Below are positions 1 through 8,332 of a DNA stretch of 64,000 nt, one piece after another (within the stretch, counting starts at the first letter, position 1; every line of letters starts with the position of its first letter). The notes beneath the pieces are model-generated. The model was given only the letters and a program-made list of their open reading frames with translations, was not told the DNA's origin and made no database searches. The DNA comes from Candidatus Uhrbacteria bacterium (GTDB lineage: Bacteria > Patescibacteriota > Patescibacteriia > UBA9934). The position numbers and the translations under genes were made by a program. The DNA lies in the NCBI GenBank assembly GCA_003453595.1, contig DMOG01000026.1, forward strand, positions 1 through 64,000, written 5' to 3'.

Positions 1-57
1 TTATGTTATTCAGGAACAGGCCCATCTAAGGTCCAATCCAGAAGGGTCATCATCGAG

Positions 58-145
58 CGGAAGCTATAGCAACCACCCCTCCTCCTTCGCACAAGGCTAC
101 GGAGGACTATCGCAACCCCTCCTTGGAAAAGGAGGGGGGATCGAT
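58..145. repeat. Composite intergenic repeat (GCAACCACCCC / CCTCCTT..AAGGAGGGG family)
   Basis: The stretch begins with GGAAGCTATAGCAACCACC, has a hairpin-like CCTCCTTCGCACAAGGCTACGGAGG centre and ends CCTCCTTGGAAAAGGAGGGG. Nearly the same composite recurs at 37404-37490, and shorter versions recur at many other places in the window. No gene is visible in positions 1-157 apart from this element. Confidence 0.85.
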
Positions 146-157
146 ATTGTGTTTTAT

Positions 158-520
158 TTAATCATTCTGAGGCTTGTCTTTTTGCACAGTCCCCTCCGGA
201 TGCTCTGGTGGTGCGTAAACAGTGTAGAGTTTCATTAAGTCATGGTCTGATGTATTTGTGATGTTATGCCAGGCTCCGGCTGGGACTACGATGGCGCTTC
301 CGTCTTTAAGTTCAAACTTGTCCTCTCCGATTGTGGCCTCACCAACACCTTCTTCTACTCGGATAAACTGATCATGATCTTCATGCACTTCATTGCCAAT
401 TTCTTGCCCTGGCAAAAGCGCCATTAAAACTAGCTGACTTTTTGGTCCAGTGTAGAGAACCTTACGAAAATTATCATTCTCAAGTGTTGCTTGCTCAAGT
501 TCGATATGGAATCCTTTCAT
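158..520 (-). CDS. Small single-domain cupin protein
   Basis: The 120-residue product is a single cupin barrel. Cupin motif 1 is visible around residues 42-60, with metal-ligand candidates His46 and His49 and an acidic residue near 56, and motif 2 around residues 79-88 (PAGAWHN, His85). Proteins of this type bind a metal ion and resemble the sugar-isomerase-like or sensor cupins; the substrate cannot be read from the sequence. The gene lies downstream of the PEP-utilising enzyme on the same strand but with a gap of about 65 bases, so a shared transcript is possible but not shown. There is no signal peptide, so it should be cytoplasmic. Confidence 0.85.
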   Translation of the reverse strand: MKGFHIELEQATLENDNFRKVLYTGPKSQLVLMALLPGQEIGNEVHEDHDQFIRVEEGVGEATIGEDKFELKDGSAIVVPAGAWHNITNTSDHDLMKLYTVYAPPEHPEGTVQKDKPQND

Positions 521-587
521 AAATAAGGTGGTTAGAGGTAATTAGAGATTTAAGAGGTTGTAGACATTTACTCTAGGTTATACTTCT

Positions 588-2408
588 CTATCTTACCACA
601 AAACTGCCCGTTCCCCCATTGATTTCTATATTTTTTCCAATCATTGATCGACTTATTTTTTCGTTTAGAATTACTGGGATTCCAGACTCTCGAGCAACAA
701 TGGCGGCGTGTGATAGTAGTCCGCCACGATGAGTGACTATACCATTGATTTTATCAAACATCTCAACCAAATCAGGAGTAAAGCATTCTGAAAAAAGAAT
801 TTTTTGGCCTGATATTTTTTCTATGTCATCTTTTGTAACCAATCTACCCCAAGCTATTCCAGATGACAGCCCTAATGATTTTGAAATCGATGTCACGCGG
901 GACAAATACAATCTTGCAGGTAATTCATAAGGGAATACTTTTCGATATTTTCCTTCACCTTTGGCAAATTTCTTGATTCCATTGATATGCGATAGCATTA
1001 ACCAACGGCCGTACTCGCGCAAAAGTTGCCACTTTTGCGCATTAGCAATTTCGTCTCGAAACCTTGAATATTTATCACTTTCCCCGTGACCGCTTCCAAT
1101 ATAATCTGCACAAGTAAATTCTGTTGAATCATAAACTTCCAAACTATTTCCCAAAAGTCCCTGCGGTGGTGTTAATAACCAATTATCTGTAAGTTTGATA
1201 TTTAATGAAAGCGCGTCTGAAACTTGCATATCCGCTGGCAATATCTGACTCAACTTACCAATGGCATCGGCTGCCCCAAGATTTATTTCAAAGACAATCT
1301 CATAAACCTGCAAAAATTCTTTAATAGATTTTTCCAAATCATTTTGTGAACTATAGAAATTAATCGCATCTTGAACATCTAGAAATGATTTTTCACAATC
1401 AAAAGATAATTTCCTTATCGCTTTCATGTTTTTATAACTAGTCCAAAAACCACTAAAAGACCCAAAAGTTTTGCGATATTGTTTATCATGCAAAAAAGTC
1501 ATGGCTGGAAATAAAGAATGTAACTCTTTTTCCTTATCAACATAAAGTTGGCCACCGATACGCAAGAGAAAATTTGTATCCTGAAATTCTATATTATGTT
1601 TTTTATAGACCAAATCAACCGGCCCTTGCTTTTCATAAAGTTTATTTAACAACTCCCAAGTCAACTCTGTTGGACTTGGTGCAACTTCGGTAATAAGATT
1701 TTTTTCATAAAAAAATCTTTCGTTTGGCAACTCTTTATCAAGAAATTCATTGATTTTATTTTGTTCTTTAGTAATGGTCGTGATTGGTCTTGATTGTAAA
1801 ATCCATAGTCTTCCCTCTTTCTGACACCATTCAATATCCTGCGGAAATCCAAATAACAATTCGATCTCTATTGATTTTTGAATCACATCCAAATACTCAA
1901 CATCCCAAAGTGTAGAGTTACGATAAAAATATAAAGTCTTTGGATTCTTTTTTCCAGAAACAAGATTCTCTCCTCGACCACGAACAAATTCCAAAGTCAG
2001 TTCACGATTGCCCTGAGGATCACGCGTAAAAACAACGCCGGCCACATCCGGCTCAATAAACTTTTGAATTATTAATCCAAACTCATCAATGCTCCCAAGA
2101 ATATTCTTCGCATTCCAAACAAGCGCTTCCATTGCTGCTACCAAATCCTCTGGTTGCACTGCTAGCTTTGTTGAAAACTGTCCAGCAAAAGATTCTTCTT
2201 TGGAATCTTCTATTAATGCGCTTGAACGCACTGCATAGCTTACCGCTCCAATATCCTTATGCGCTTTATTTGCTATTTCCTGAAATGAAAAAACTTTAAG
2301 ATCATTGGCTGATACCGCATGAAATTCTGGAACAGAAAAACCAGCATCTTTAAGTTTTATCAGATTATTCGCTTTTGCTCCGAAATTAGTATTCATATGG
2401 CGCCGCAT
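588..2408 (-). CDS. PEP-utilising / PEP synthase-like enzyme (ATP-grasp plus swivelling His domain)
   Basis: The 606-residue protein has an N-terminal pyruvate-phosphate-dikinase-type ATP-grasp domain (VRSSA near 60-64, EESFAGQ near 71-77, GVVFTRDP near 124-131, ILQSRP near 203-208). A long middle segment of unknown type follows. The C-terminal phosphohistidine swivelling domain carries GGLLSHAAIVARE with the probable catalytic histidine near 567. A normal PEP synthase is longer and ends in a PEP/pyruvate-binding barrel, which is missing here. The order ATP-grasp, middle, His domain is that of rifampicin phosphotransferase-like enzymes, so it may phosphorylate a small molecule instead of pyruvate. 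It starts 6 bases after the upstream rhodanese gene stops, so the two are probably co-transcribed. A second ATG four codons in is possible. Confidence 0.8.
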   Translation of the reverse strand: MRRHMNTNFGAKANNLIKLKDAGFSVPEFHAVSANDLKVFSFQEIANKAHKDIGAVSYAVRSSALIEDSKEESFAGQFSTKLAVQPEDLVAAMEALVWNAKNILGSIDEFGLIIQKFIEPDVAGVVFTRDPQGNRELTLEFVRGRGENLVSGKKNPKTLYFYRNSTLWDVEYLDVIQKSIEIELLFGFPQDIEWCQKEGRLWILQSRPITTITKEQNKINEFLDKELPNERFFYEKNLITEVAPSPTELTWELLNKLYEKQGPVDLVYKKHNIEFQDTNFLLRIGGQLYVDKEKELHSLFPAMTFLHDKQYRKTFGSFSGFWTSYKNMKAIRKLSFDCEKSFLDVQDAINFYSSQNDLEKSIKEFLQVYEIVFEINLGAADAIGKLSQILPADMQVSDALSLNIKLTDNWLLTPPQGLLGNSLEVYDSTEFTCADYIGSGHGESDKYSRFRDEIANAQKWQLLREYGRWLMLSHINGIKKFAKGEGKYRKVFPYELPARLYLSRVTSISKSLGLSSGIAWGRLVTKDDIEKISGQKILFSECFTPDLVEMFDKINGIVTHRGGLLSHAAIVARESGIPVILNEKISRSMIGKNIEINGGTGSFVVR

Positions 2409-2414
2409 ACCTAC

Positions 2415-3779
2415 CTAGGAATGTATGTCCTTTTTTTCAAGTTTTACTCCAACAATCTTGGCGTCAAAACAACTTAAGTAATCATCACAAATTGTAATAA
2501 TTCCGTTATTTGCCGGCACTGCATTAAGTCTTTCTTCTAAAACTTCAGTGGTTGTAAACAATGCACTTATATTTATCGCGCCAGCAATGTGTTTTTGGTT
2601 ATAAACATTCTCATCACGAGAGTCGACTAAAATAGCTCCATTCTCAACTGCATCCTTTACCCAATCTGTGCTAAGAGTGTTTACATACCTATCTTCATAA
2701 TATTGTGATGAAAACAATATTTCTCCTTCCCACAAACCACCATAATCAACCCAGCCCATAGCACCATCTTCTAAATATCTGGCATTAATATTTTTCTCTC
2801 GCAAATACTCGGCGATCTCTGACCCACGAATTGCTGACCAACAAATAATGACAATCTCTTTATCTGCTGGTAATTCAATCCATGCACCAGCTAACAGATC
2901 GGCAAAACGAATATGAGAACTACCTGGATAATGGCCGAGTTCATATTCTTCATCTTCTCGAGCATCAACCAAAAATACTTTGCTCAAATCTACATTTACA
3001 AACTCAGAGTTAGTCATGACTATATCTGAAAAAATTTGCTCCTGGGCAATAACCTCGCCCATTTGGGACGCAACTTCTTCGTCAGACAAAACTCGAACCG
3101 ATGAATCAATAATCCGATAATAACCATTGCTTGCATCGAGAGTTAGCACCACAGCATAATGAGTCGCCTTTCCATTTTCGTATAAAGCAAAGTGGGCAGA
3201 GTACTTATCTTTCATTAACGGATAGATGGCGTAGACATCCACACCGGTCGTGTCCTGATACCAAGATGCAAAAGTTATAAAATCAACTGTTTGCTTTGAA
3301 ACAGCATAAGCGGCTGACAATGCGCCTGAACCAATATTTGTATAATACTGTTCTATAAACAAAGCACCATGGTCATTGGCTATATCATCAAGAGTAGTTG
3401 ATGAATCAACAATTGTTATTTGATCATATTGATAGATCTTATCTTCAATTATGGCAGACAATTCACTTTCATAATCAGTTTCAATGACAAAACGATTTAT
3501 TTTATTAAACCCAAATGTTAAACAAACAATACCAGCAACAACAATACCAACTGACAAAAATATAAAAAGTTTCTTTTGCTTTTGCTTTTTATAAAACCCA
3601 ACAATACGACTCCAAAAAATACTCATTCCAGCTGAAGCTGTTAATAGAACAATGGAAAAAATTTGGATTATTTGCGACCCAGCTTGGATTAAAAACTCTG
3701 GCGGTGGGATAGCGTAAACAAGTTTTGGTGAAAAAACCGACCAAGCCATTAAAAACAAAATAAAAACAAAATATTTCAT
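2415..3779 (-). CDS. Membrane protein with tandem rhodanese domains
   Basis: This 454-residue protein has a signal-like hydrophobic N-terminus (1-23) and two more hydrophobic helices (about 38-60 and 71-90). An extracytoplasmic region of unknown fold (about 100-255) follows, then two rhodanese-like domains. The first (about 258-355) has a candidate active-site Cys313 in ICWSAIRGS. The second (about 375-450) has Cys431 in the equivalent place and looks slightly short. Rhodaneses carry sulfur on this cysteine or sense redox state. The middle part may be a separate sensor domain that I do not recognise. It is the first gene of a pair with the PEP-utilising enzyme, six bases away. The genuine substrate is unknown. 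Confidence 0.75.
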   Translation of the reverse strand: MKYFVFILFLMAWSVFSPKLVYAIPPPEFLIQAGSQIIQIFSIVLLTASAGMSIFWSRIVGFYKKQKQKKLFIFLSVGIVVAGIVCLTFGFNKINRFVIETDYESELSAIIEDKIYQYDQITIVDSSTTLDDIANDHGALFIEQYYTNIGSGALSAAYAVSKQTVDFITFASWYQDTTGVDVYAIYPLMKDKYSAHFALYENGKATHYAVVLTLDASNGYYRIIDSSVRVLSDEEVASQMGEVIAQEQIFSDIVMTNSEFVNVDLSKVFLVDAREDEEYELGHYPGSSHIRFADLLAGAWIELPADKEIVIICWSAIRGSEIAEYLREKNINARYLEDGAMGWVDYGGLWEGEILFSSQYYEDRYVNTLSTDWVKDAVENGAILVDSRDENVYNQKHIAGAINISALFTTTEVLEERLNAVPANNGIITICDDYLSCFDAKIVGVKLEKKDIHS

Positions 3780-3825
3780 ATGCGCACATTATAAATCATT
3801 TTTACTAAAACGCACGAATAAACAA

Positions 3826-3854
3826 TGGACATAATCTGTTAAACATGGTATGCT
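3826..3854 (+). promoter_or_regulatory. Promoter of typA
   Basis: TGGACA at 3826-3831 and TATGCT at 3849-3854 are separated by exactly 17 bases. The ATG follows 25 bases after the -10 box. This fits a sigma-70-type promoter; it is inferred from sequence only. Confidence 0.6.
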
Positions 3855-3879
3855 CGCGCGCTAGTAAGTTAACTTAAAT

Positions 3880-5670
3880 ATGGATTTTAGAACTATTGCG
3901 ATTATCGCTCATGTTGATCATGGTAAAACAACCTTGGTTGACGCCATGCTACAACAATCAAACACATTTAATGAACGCGATGTTATTGAAGAACGCGTAA
4001 TGGATTCTAACGAGCTTGAGAAGGAGCGTGGGATTACCATTTACGCTAAAAACGCTTCAATCATGCTTAATGGCACTAAGGTCAATATTGTTGATACTCC
4101 TGGTCACGCTGACTTTGGATCTGAGGTTGAACGAGTTTTAAGAATGGTAGACTCAGTTTTCCTTTTAGTTGATGCCTATGAAGGTCCGATGCCACAAACA
4201 AAATTTGTGCTTCGTAAATCACTCGCTCTAGGAATTAAGCCAGTTGTCATCATTAACAAGATCGATAAGCCGACTGCGCGACCAAACGAAGTTCTAGACA
4301 TGGTTTTTGACCTTTTTGTCGAGCTTGGCGCAACCGAAGAACAGCTCAACTTCCCTTTTCTTTTCACTAATGCCAAAAAAGGCATTGCCCTTCGCGACAT
4401 AAATGACACTGGTGAAAACCTTCAACCACTCTTTGACATGATTTTGGAATCTGTACCAATCGCTCCGTGCGATCACACCGCTCCAATGCGCATGCAACCT
4501 GCGAACCTTGCCTATGATGATTATGTTGGACGCTTGGCTGTGGGACGAATTTTTGAAGGAACAATCAAAGCTGGCATGAAAGTCACTCGCATTTCTCCAA
4601 ACATGGAACGCGACACTAATAAGATATCAAAAATTTTTACTTTTCAAGGCTTAAGTCGAGTTGAGGTCGATGAAGCTATTGCTGGTGACATTGTCCAAAT
4701 TGCTGGTATTCCTGATATCTATGTTGGTGATACGATCGCACAGGATCCAAAAGCAGAGCCACTACCAATTATTGCCATTGATCCTCCAACCTTAAAAATG
4801 GACATCATGGTTAATGATTCTCCACTAGCTGGGCGCGAGGGTTCACTAGTTACTTCAAGACAAATTCGTGATCGTCTTAAAAAAGAATGTGAAACTAATG
4901 TTGGACTAATAGTCGATGGTCTTGATTCTGGAGATGTATTTACAATCTGTGGACGAGGTGAAATGCACATCTCGATCTTGCTTGAGCAAATGCGCCGCGA
5001 AGGATTTGAATTGCAAGTTGGTCAGCCACAAGTGATTTACAAAGAAGAAGATGGCCAAAAACTTGAACCAATCATGCAAGTTATCGTGGATATCCCTGAT
5101 GCCTATACCGGAATCGTGATCGAAAAACTGGGAGCACGCAAAGGTGAAATGCATAATATTCAATCTCAAAACGGATCAACTCGACTTGAATATCTTATTC
5201 CAACCCGCGGACTGCTTGGTTACAAAAGTGAATTCATTACAGACACACGCGGTGAAGGAACGCTCTCTTTCCAGTTTGATCACTACGGACCATATCAAGG
5301 TGATCTTGATACCAGAAAAACTGGTTCAATTATTTCTGGATTTGACGGAATCACATCAGCTTATTCACTCGACACCATCCAAGGCCGTGGTCCACTGTTT
5401 GTTGGCGCCGGAGTTCAGGTTTACGAAGGAATGGTGATTGGAAAAAGCATGAAAGAAACCATGGATGTTAATCCAATCAAAGGAAAAAAATTAACAAACA
5501 TGCGATCATCCGGTGCTGACATGGCCATCAAACTTACGCCACCACTTGATATGACTCTTGAAAAAGCACTTGAATACATTGGACATGACGAACTTGTCGA
5601 GATTACACCAGAATCTGTTAGAATCAGAAAAAAGAAGTTAAAAGCGTTTGAAAGAAAGCGATCGAATTAA
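3880..5670 (+). CDS. typA: TypA/BipA ribosome-associated GTPase
   Basis: The 596-residue protein is a translational GTPase that binds the ribosome and helps assembly and stress adaptation. The G1 loop HVDHGKTT lies at about 11-18, ERGITI is in switch I, DTPGHADF is G3 and NKIDK is G4. These are followed by the domain II, III and V parts (GRGEMHISILLE, PTRGLLGYKSEF) and the BipA-specific C-terminal domain. Length and all motifs match the family. It is a single-gene transcript with its own promoter and a strong terminator. Confidence 0.97.
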   Translation: MDFRTIAIIAHVDHGKTTLVDAMLQQSNTFNERDVIEERVMDSNELEKERGITIYAKNASIMLNGTKVNIVDTPGHADFGSEVERVLRMVDSVFLLVDAYEGPMPQTKFVLRKSLALGIKPVVIINKIDKPTARPNEVLDMVFDLFVELGATEEQLNFPFLFTNAKKGIALRDINDTGENLQPLFDMILESVPIAPCDHTAPMRMQPANLAYDDYVGRLAVGRIFEGTIKAGMKVTRISPNMERDTNKISKIFTFQGLSRVEVDEAIAGDIVQIAGIPDIYVGDTIAQDPKAEPLPIIAIDPPTLKMDIMVNDSPLAGREGSLVTSRQIRDRLKKECETNVGLIVDGLDSGDVFTICGRGEMHISILLEQMRREGFELQVGQPQVIYKEEDGQKLEPIMQVIVDIPDAYTGIVIEKLGARKGEMHNIQSQNGSTRLEYLIPTRGLLGYKSEFITDTRGEGTLSFQFDHYGPYQGDLDTRKTGSIISGFDGITSAYSLDTIQGRGPLFVGAGVQVYEGMVIGKSMKETMDVNPIKGKKLTNMRSSGADMAIKLTPPLDMTLEKALEYIGHDELVEITPESVRIRKKKLKAFERKRSN

Positions 5671-5707
5671 ACACAAAAACCACAGAGCTAATCTGTGGTT
5701 TTTGTGT
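5671..5707 (+). terminator. Intrinsic terminator of typA
   Basis: A 15-bp perfect stem (5671-5685 with 5693-5707) encloses a 7-base loop. The stem is A-rich at its base and T-rich at its end, so it could work in both directions. It begins directly after the typA stop codon. Confidence 0.9.
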
Positions 5708-5797
5708 TTGACATTATTTAATTATGGGTATATACTCATAATAGATAATTTAATAAAGATCGAGTTATCTATTCATTCAAAATCTTAAATATATAAT

Positions 5798-6007
5798 ATG
5801 CCGAGATTAGACAGAACAGGTCCAAACGGGCAAGGTCCAAAAACTGGACGAGGATTGGGTGCTTGCGCTAACACAAATCGCGGTTGGCGATGTCCTGGTT
5901 GCGGTTTTCAATCACCCAGCTTGGATGATCAAGAAAAAATACTCGAACAGGAGCTAGCTGCTGTTCGTGAAGCAAAAAGAAGCCTAAAAAACCAACAATC
6001 CGAGTAA
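5798..6007 (+). CDS. DUF5320-like small protein
   Basis: This 69-residue protein starts MPRLDRTGPNGQGPKTGRG, the Gly-rich N-terminus typical of DUF5320 proteins. It then has a CPGCGF cysteine pair that could bind metal and a short charged helix at the C-terminus (about 44-66, probably coiled). The function of the family is unknown. DUF5320 genes are often found near DUF134 and nitrogenase-cofactor-like genes, and here a DUF134 gene follows 78 bases later, which supports the assignment. Confidence 0.8.
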   Translation: MPRLDRTGPNGQGPKTGRGLGACANTNRGWRCPGCGFQSPSLDDQEKILEQELAAVREAKRSLKNQQSE

Positions 6008-6085
6008 CGCCTAGATACTTTTCTTCAAAAAAAGGCCAAAGGGTTTTTTTTGAAAAATAATGATATAATTATATCTATAAAATAT

Positions 6086-6367
6086 ATGCCCAGACCAAGA
6101 CTTTGTCGAAAAATTGAATTCAATCCAAGTATTACTTTTTTTAAACCTCAGGGCATACCAATGAGAGAACTTGAAATTGTTGAGCTTACAGCTGAAGAAA
6201 TAGAAGCTTACCGTTTGAGACATGATAAAAACATGGAACAAACAAAAGCTGCCAAAAAAATGCAAACATCACAAAGTACATATCAAAGAATCTTAATTTC
6301 TGCTAATAAAAAAATTGCTGATGCTTTAATAAATGGGAAAGCTATAAAAATAAAGGTTATAACCTAA
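6086..6367 (+). CDS. DUF134 family DNA-binding protein
   Basis: The start at 6086 gives MPRPRLCRKI, the conserved DUF134 N-terminus; an upstream in-frame ATG at 6050 would add 12 AT-rich-encoded residues and is less likely. The 93-residue product has a helix-turn-helix-like segment (ELTAEEIEAYRLRH followed by QTKAAKKMQTSQSTYQRIL), which is the sigma-70 region 4-like core of the family. GATATAAT lies about 20 bases before the ATG, so the leader is very short. The partner DUF5320 gene is just upstream. The target genes are unknown. Confidence 0.85.
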   Translation: MPRPRLCRKIEFNPSITFFKPQGIPMRELEIVELTAEEIEAYRLRHDKNMEQTKAAKKMQTSQSTYQRILISANKKIADALINGKAIKIKVIT

Positions 6368-6369
6368 AC

Positions 6370-6397
6370 AAAAACATCCGATCGCTCGGATGTTTTT
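6370..6397 (+). terminator. Intrinsic terminator after the DUF134 gene
   Basis: A 12-bp perfect stem (6370-6381 with 6386-6397) with a 4-base TCGC loop ends in a run of T. It lies two bases after the stop codon and can also end transcripts of the tRNA genes coming from the other side. Confidence 0.9.
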
Positions 6398-6442
6398 GCG
6401 TAACAATCCCTCCGTAGCTCAACAGAGTTGAGCGAAAAGGGA

Positions 6443-6528
6443 TGGTGGGCCGGGACGGATTCGAACCGCCGAAGGCTATTGCCAGCAGGTTTACAGCCTG
6501 CCCCAGTTGACCGCTTTGGTACCGACCC
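6443..6528 (-). tRNA. tRNA-Tyr (GTA)
   Basis: On the minus strand the sequence folds as a tRNA with a 7-bp acceptor stem (GGGTCGG with CCGGCCC), anticodon loop CTGTAAA giving anticodon GTA, a long variable arm as expected for tRNA-Tyr, the T-arm GGTTCGAATCC, and an encoded CCA end. It is the last of three tRNA genes in a row. Confidence 0.95.
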
Positions 6529-6550
6529 ATTTTTTCCTTTACTAAATCAC

Positions 6551-6625
6551 TGGAGCCGTTGGGCAGGATTGAACTGCCGACCTCTTCCTTACCATGGAAG
6601 CGCTCTGCCACTGAGCTACAACGGC
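6551..6625 (-). tRNA. tRNA-Thr (GGT)
   Basis: The minus strand reads GCCGTTG..CAACGGC in the acceptor stem, D-arm AGCTCAGTGGCAGAGC, anticodon loop ATGGTAA (anticodon GGT), T-loop GTTCAATC, discriminator T and encoded CCA. It is 22 bases from the tRNA-Tyr gene. Confidence 0.95.
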
Positions 6626-6630
6626 ACTTG

Positions 6631-6751
6631 AAAAACGACCCAAGTTCGGCCATCTTCGGCGTCGCTTGCTCCGTTCGGCTTCACCGTACACTCAGGTACG
6701 CCTCAGCCATACTCGCTCGCTCCTTGAACCTGACCAAACTTAGTCATTTTT
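6631..6751 (-). ncRNA. Structured spacer between tRNA genes (long imperfect hairpin)
   Basis: Bases 6631-6652 and 6731-6751 are near-complementary when read as minus-strand RNA. The differences are almost all C/T changes that keep G-U pairs, plus one indel. This gives a stem of about 21 pairs closed by A- and U-runs around a GC-rich interior. It separates the two tRNA-Thr genes. It could be a processing structure in the tRNA precursor or a terminator-like element. A related fragment (AAGTTCGGCCATCTTCGGC) is repeated at about 6789-6807. Confidence 0.5.
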
Positions 6752-6841
6752 CATGATACAACATCCACTCGTTCGCCGATAAGATGTTCAAGTTCGGCCA
6801 TCTTCGGCTTCGCCTACTTGATAATATATTAAAGAAAAAGA

Positions 6842-6916
6842 TGGAGCCGAAAGTGGGATTCGAACCCACGACCTACGGTTTACAAAACCGTTGCTCTGCC
6901 GCTGAGCTATTTCGGC
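6842..6916 (-). tRNA. tRNA-Thr (TGT)
   Basis: The minus strand folds as a tRNA with acceptor stem GCCGAAA with TTTCGGC, anticodon loop TTTGTAA (anticodon TGT), T-arm GGGTTCGAATCCC, discriminator T and encoded CCA. It is the first gene of the Thr-Thr-Tyr series. Confidence 0.95.
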
Positions 6917-6983
6917 GTATTTATCAAATATAACGCGTCCATATAATATCCAATCTAGGAGATTTTGTAAAGAGCGCTATAGT

Positions 6984-7012
6984 TTGTAATTGTTAACAAA
7001 TAGCCTTATACT
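6984..7012 (+). promoter_or_regulatory. Promoter of rlmN with a very short leader
   Basis: TTGTAA at 6984-6989 and TATACT at 7007-7012 have a 17-base spacer. Transcription would start about 3 bases before the rlmN ATG at 7022, so there is no room for a Shine-Dalgarno site and the message is close to leaderless. Confidence 0.6.
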
Positions 7013-7021
7013 CACCTCAAT

Positions 7022-8047
7022 ATGACTTCAAAAACTAGACAAGATACAATCTTATCTTTATTCCCAGATCTGCAGAAGTTTCGACTGGATCAAATTCAAA
7101 CAGCGCTGTTTGATACATCAATCCATAACTGGGAAAAGGTTTCTACACTTTCAAAAACAGTGCGGCAGACTCTGGATGAAAAAGTACCGTGGACATCTTT
7201 GCGTTGTGCTAAGACCATCAAATCAAAGGATTATTCAACTCGCAAAGCGCTTTTGCAAACTGATGACATGTTGGCCATTGAAAGCGTGTTAATGAAAAAC
7301 ACCCGTGACCAATGGACGATTTGCGTTTCCACTCAGGTTGGTTGTGCTATGGGATGTGCGTTTTGTGCCACTGGCAAACTTGGACTTTCACGAAATCTAA
7401 ATGTTGACGAGATTGTTGACCAAGTTCGATTTTGGCAAAGTCAAATCAAGGATGACGAGCGTATCAGTAATATCGTAGTCATGGGTATGGGCGAGCCACT
7501 GATGAACTATGATAATGTCCGTGACGCCATCAACCTTGTCCTTAAATACACTGACATTGGAAAAACGCGCATCACTGTCTCAACAGTGGGTATCGTTCCT
7601 CGCATGCAACAAATTCTGACCGATCCTCTTTGGCCACACATCAGACTAGCTGTTTCTTTACACAGTGTTGACCCAATAACCCGCAAACGCTTAATGCCTT
7701 CATCAACACCCACATTCTTGGAAGACTTGGCAACCTGGGCAAAAGAATATTTAGAAACTTTTGGTAATCGTCGTCATCATCTAACATTTGAATATCTACT
7801 TTTGGAAGGTGTGAATGACTCAGAGGAGGAAGCAAAGAAACTAGCCCGCTATGTGCAAAAAATCGGAAATGTAAAAGTGAACTTACTAATCTATAACAAT
7901 ACCGGTGATTTTAATGGACCGCGAACAGAGAAAGTTGTTGCCTTTGCAGAAATCCTTCAAAACGCAAACATCGATGTTACCCGACGCCGTTCCATGGGCC
8001 AAGACATCCTCGCTGCCTGCGGACAATTAGCTCAGAAGATCTCATAA
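7022..8047 (+). CDS. rlmN: 23S rRNA (adenine-2503-C2)-methyltransferase RlmN
   Basis: This 341-residue radical SAM enzyme methylates A2503 of 23S rRNA (and often A37 of some tRNAs). The CxxxCxxC cluster is Cys108, Cys112 and Cys115 in CAMGCAFC. The SAM-binding GMGEPLMN motif, the STVGIVP segment and the C-terminal catalytic cysteine in DILAACGQL are all present. Length and motif order are normal. It stands alone, with the tRNA genes upstream on the other strand. Confidence 0.96.
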   Translation: MTSKTRQDTILSLFPDLQKFRLDQIQTALFDTSIHNWEKVSTLSKTVRQTLDEKVPWTSLRCAKTIKSKDYSTRKALLQTDDMLAIESVLMKNTRDQWTICVSTQVGCAMGCAFCATGKLGLSRNLNVDEIVDQVRFWQSQIKDDERISNIVVMGMGEPLMNYDNVRDAINLVLKYTDIGKTRITVSTVGIVPRMQQILTDPLWPHIRLAVSLHSVDPITRKRLMPSSTPTFLEDLATWAKEYLETFGNRRHHLTFEYLLLEGVNDSEEEAKKLARYVQKIGNVKVNLLIYNNTGDFNGPRTEKVVAFAEILQNANIDVTRRRSMGQDILAACGQLAQKIS

Positions 8048-8183
8048 CTAGGGTCTGGTTATATATATCGAGACATTTCAAACAATTCCAGTCCGGTATC
8101 AAACAGCTAAGCTGAATCAGTCCGGACCAAAACAGCTAAGCTGTTTTGGCTAAGCTATACTCCTGAACCTTCAGGTAGTCGGA
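8048..8183. repeat. Noncoding stretch with short palindromes
   Basis: There is no gene here. The segment AAACAGCTAAGCTG occurs near 8101 and again at 8130, the second time inside a palindrome (8128-8148, 10-bp arms, one-base centre). CAGTCCGG and TCAGTCCGGAC also recur. These look like small degenerate repeats. The true rlmN terminator follows. Confidence 0.45.
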
Positions 8184-8222
8184 CATAAAACCGCTCAATG
8201 CATTTGCACGAGCGGTTTTATG
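8184..8222. terminator. Intrinsic terminator, bidirectional
   Basis: A 13-bp perfect stem (8184-8196 with 8210-8222) with a 13-base loop has A-rich and T-rich outer ends. It separates rlmN from the convergent phosphoesterase gene and can serve both. Confidence 0.85.
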
Positions 8223-8332
8223 TTTGTCAATCTCAAGGACGCATGCTTTTGTTAATACTTTTTACTTCGCGATTAACAAAATCTTATTATAAGCAAATTC
8301 TTTTTCGTCCATTATAAGATTCAAACAAACCT

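Noticed and set aside
1..57. End of a partial gene on the minus strand (MMTLLDWTLDGPVPE)
   Set aside because: Only about 15 codons are available, and part of them may belong to a repeat; no family can be named.
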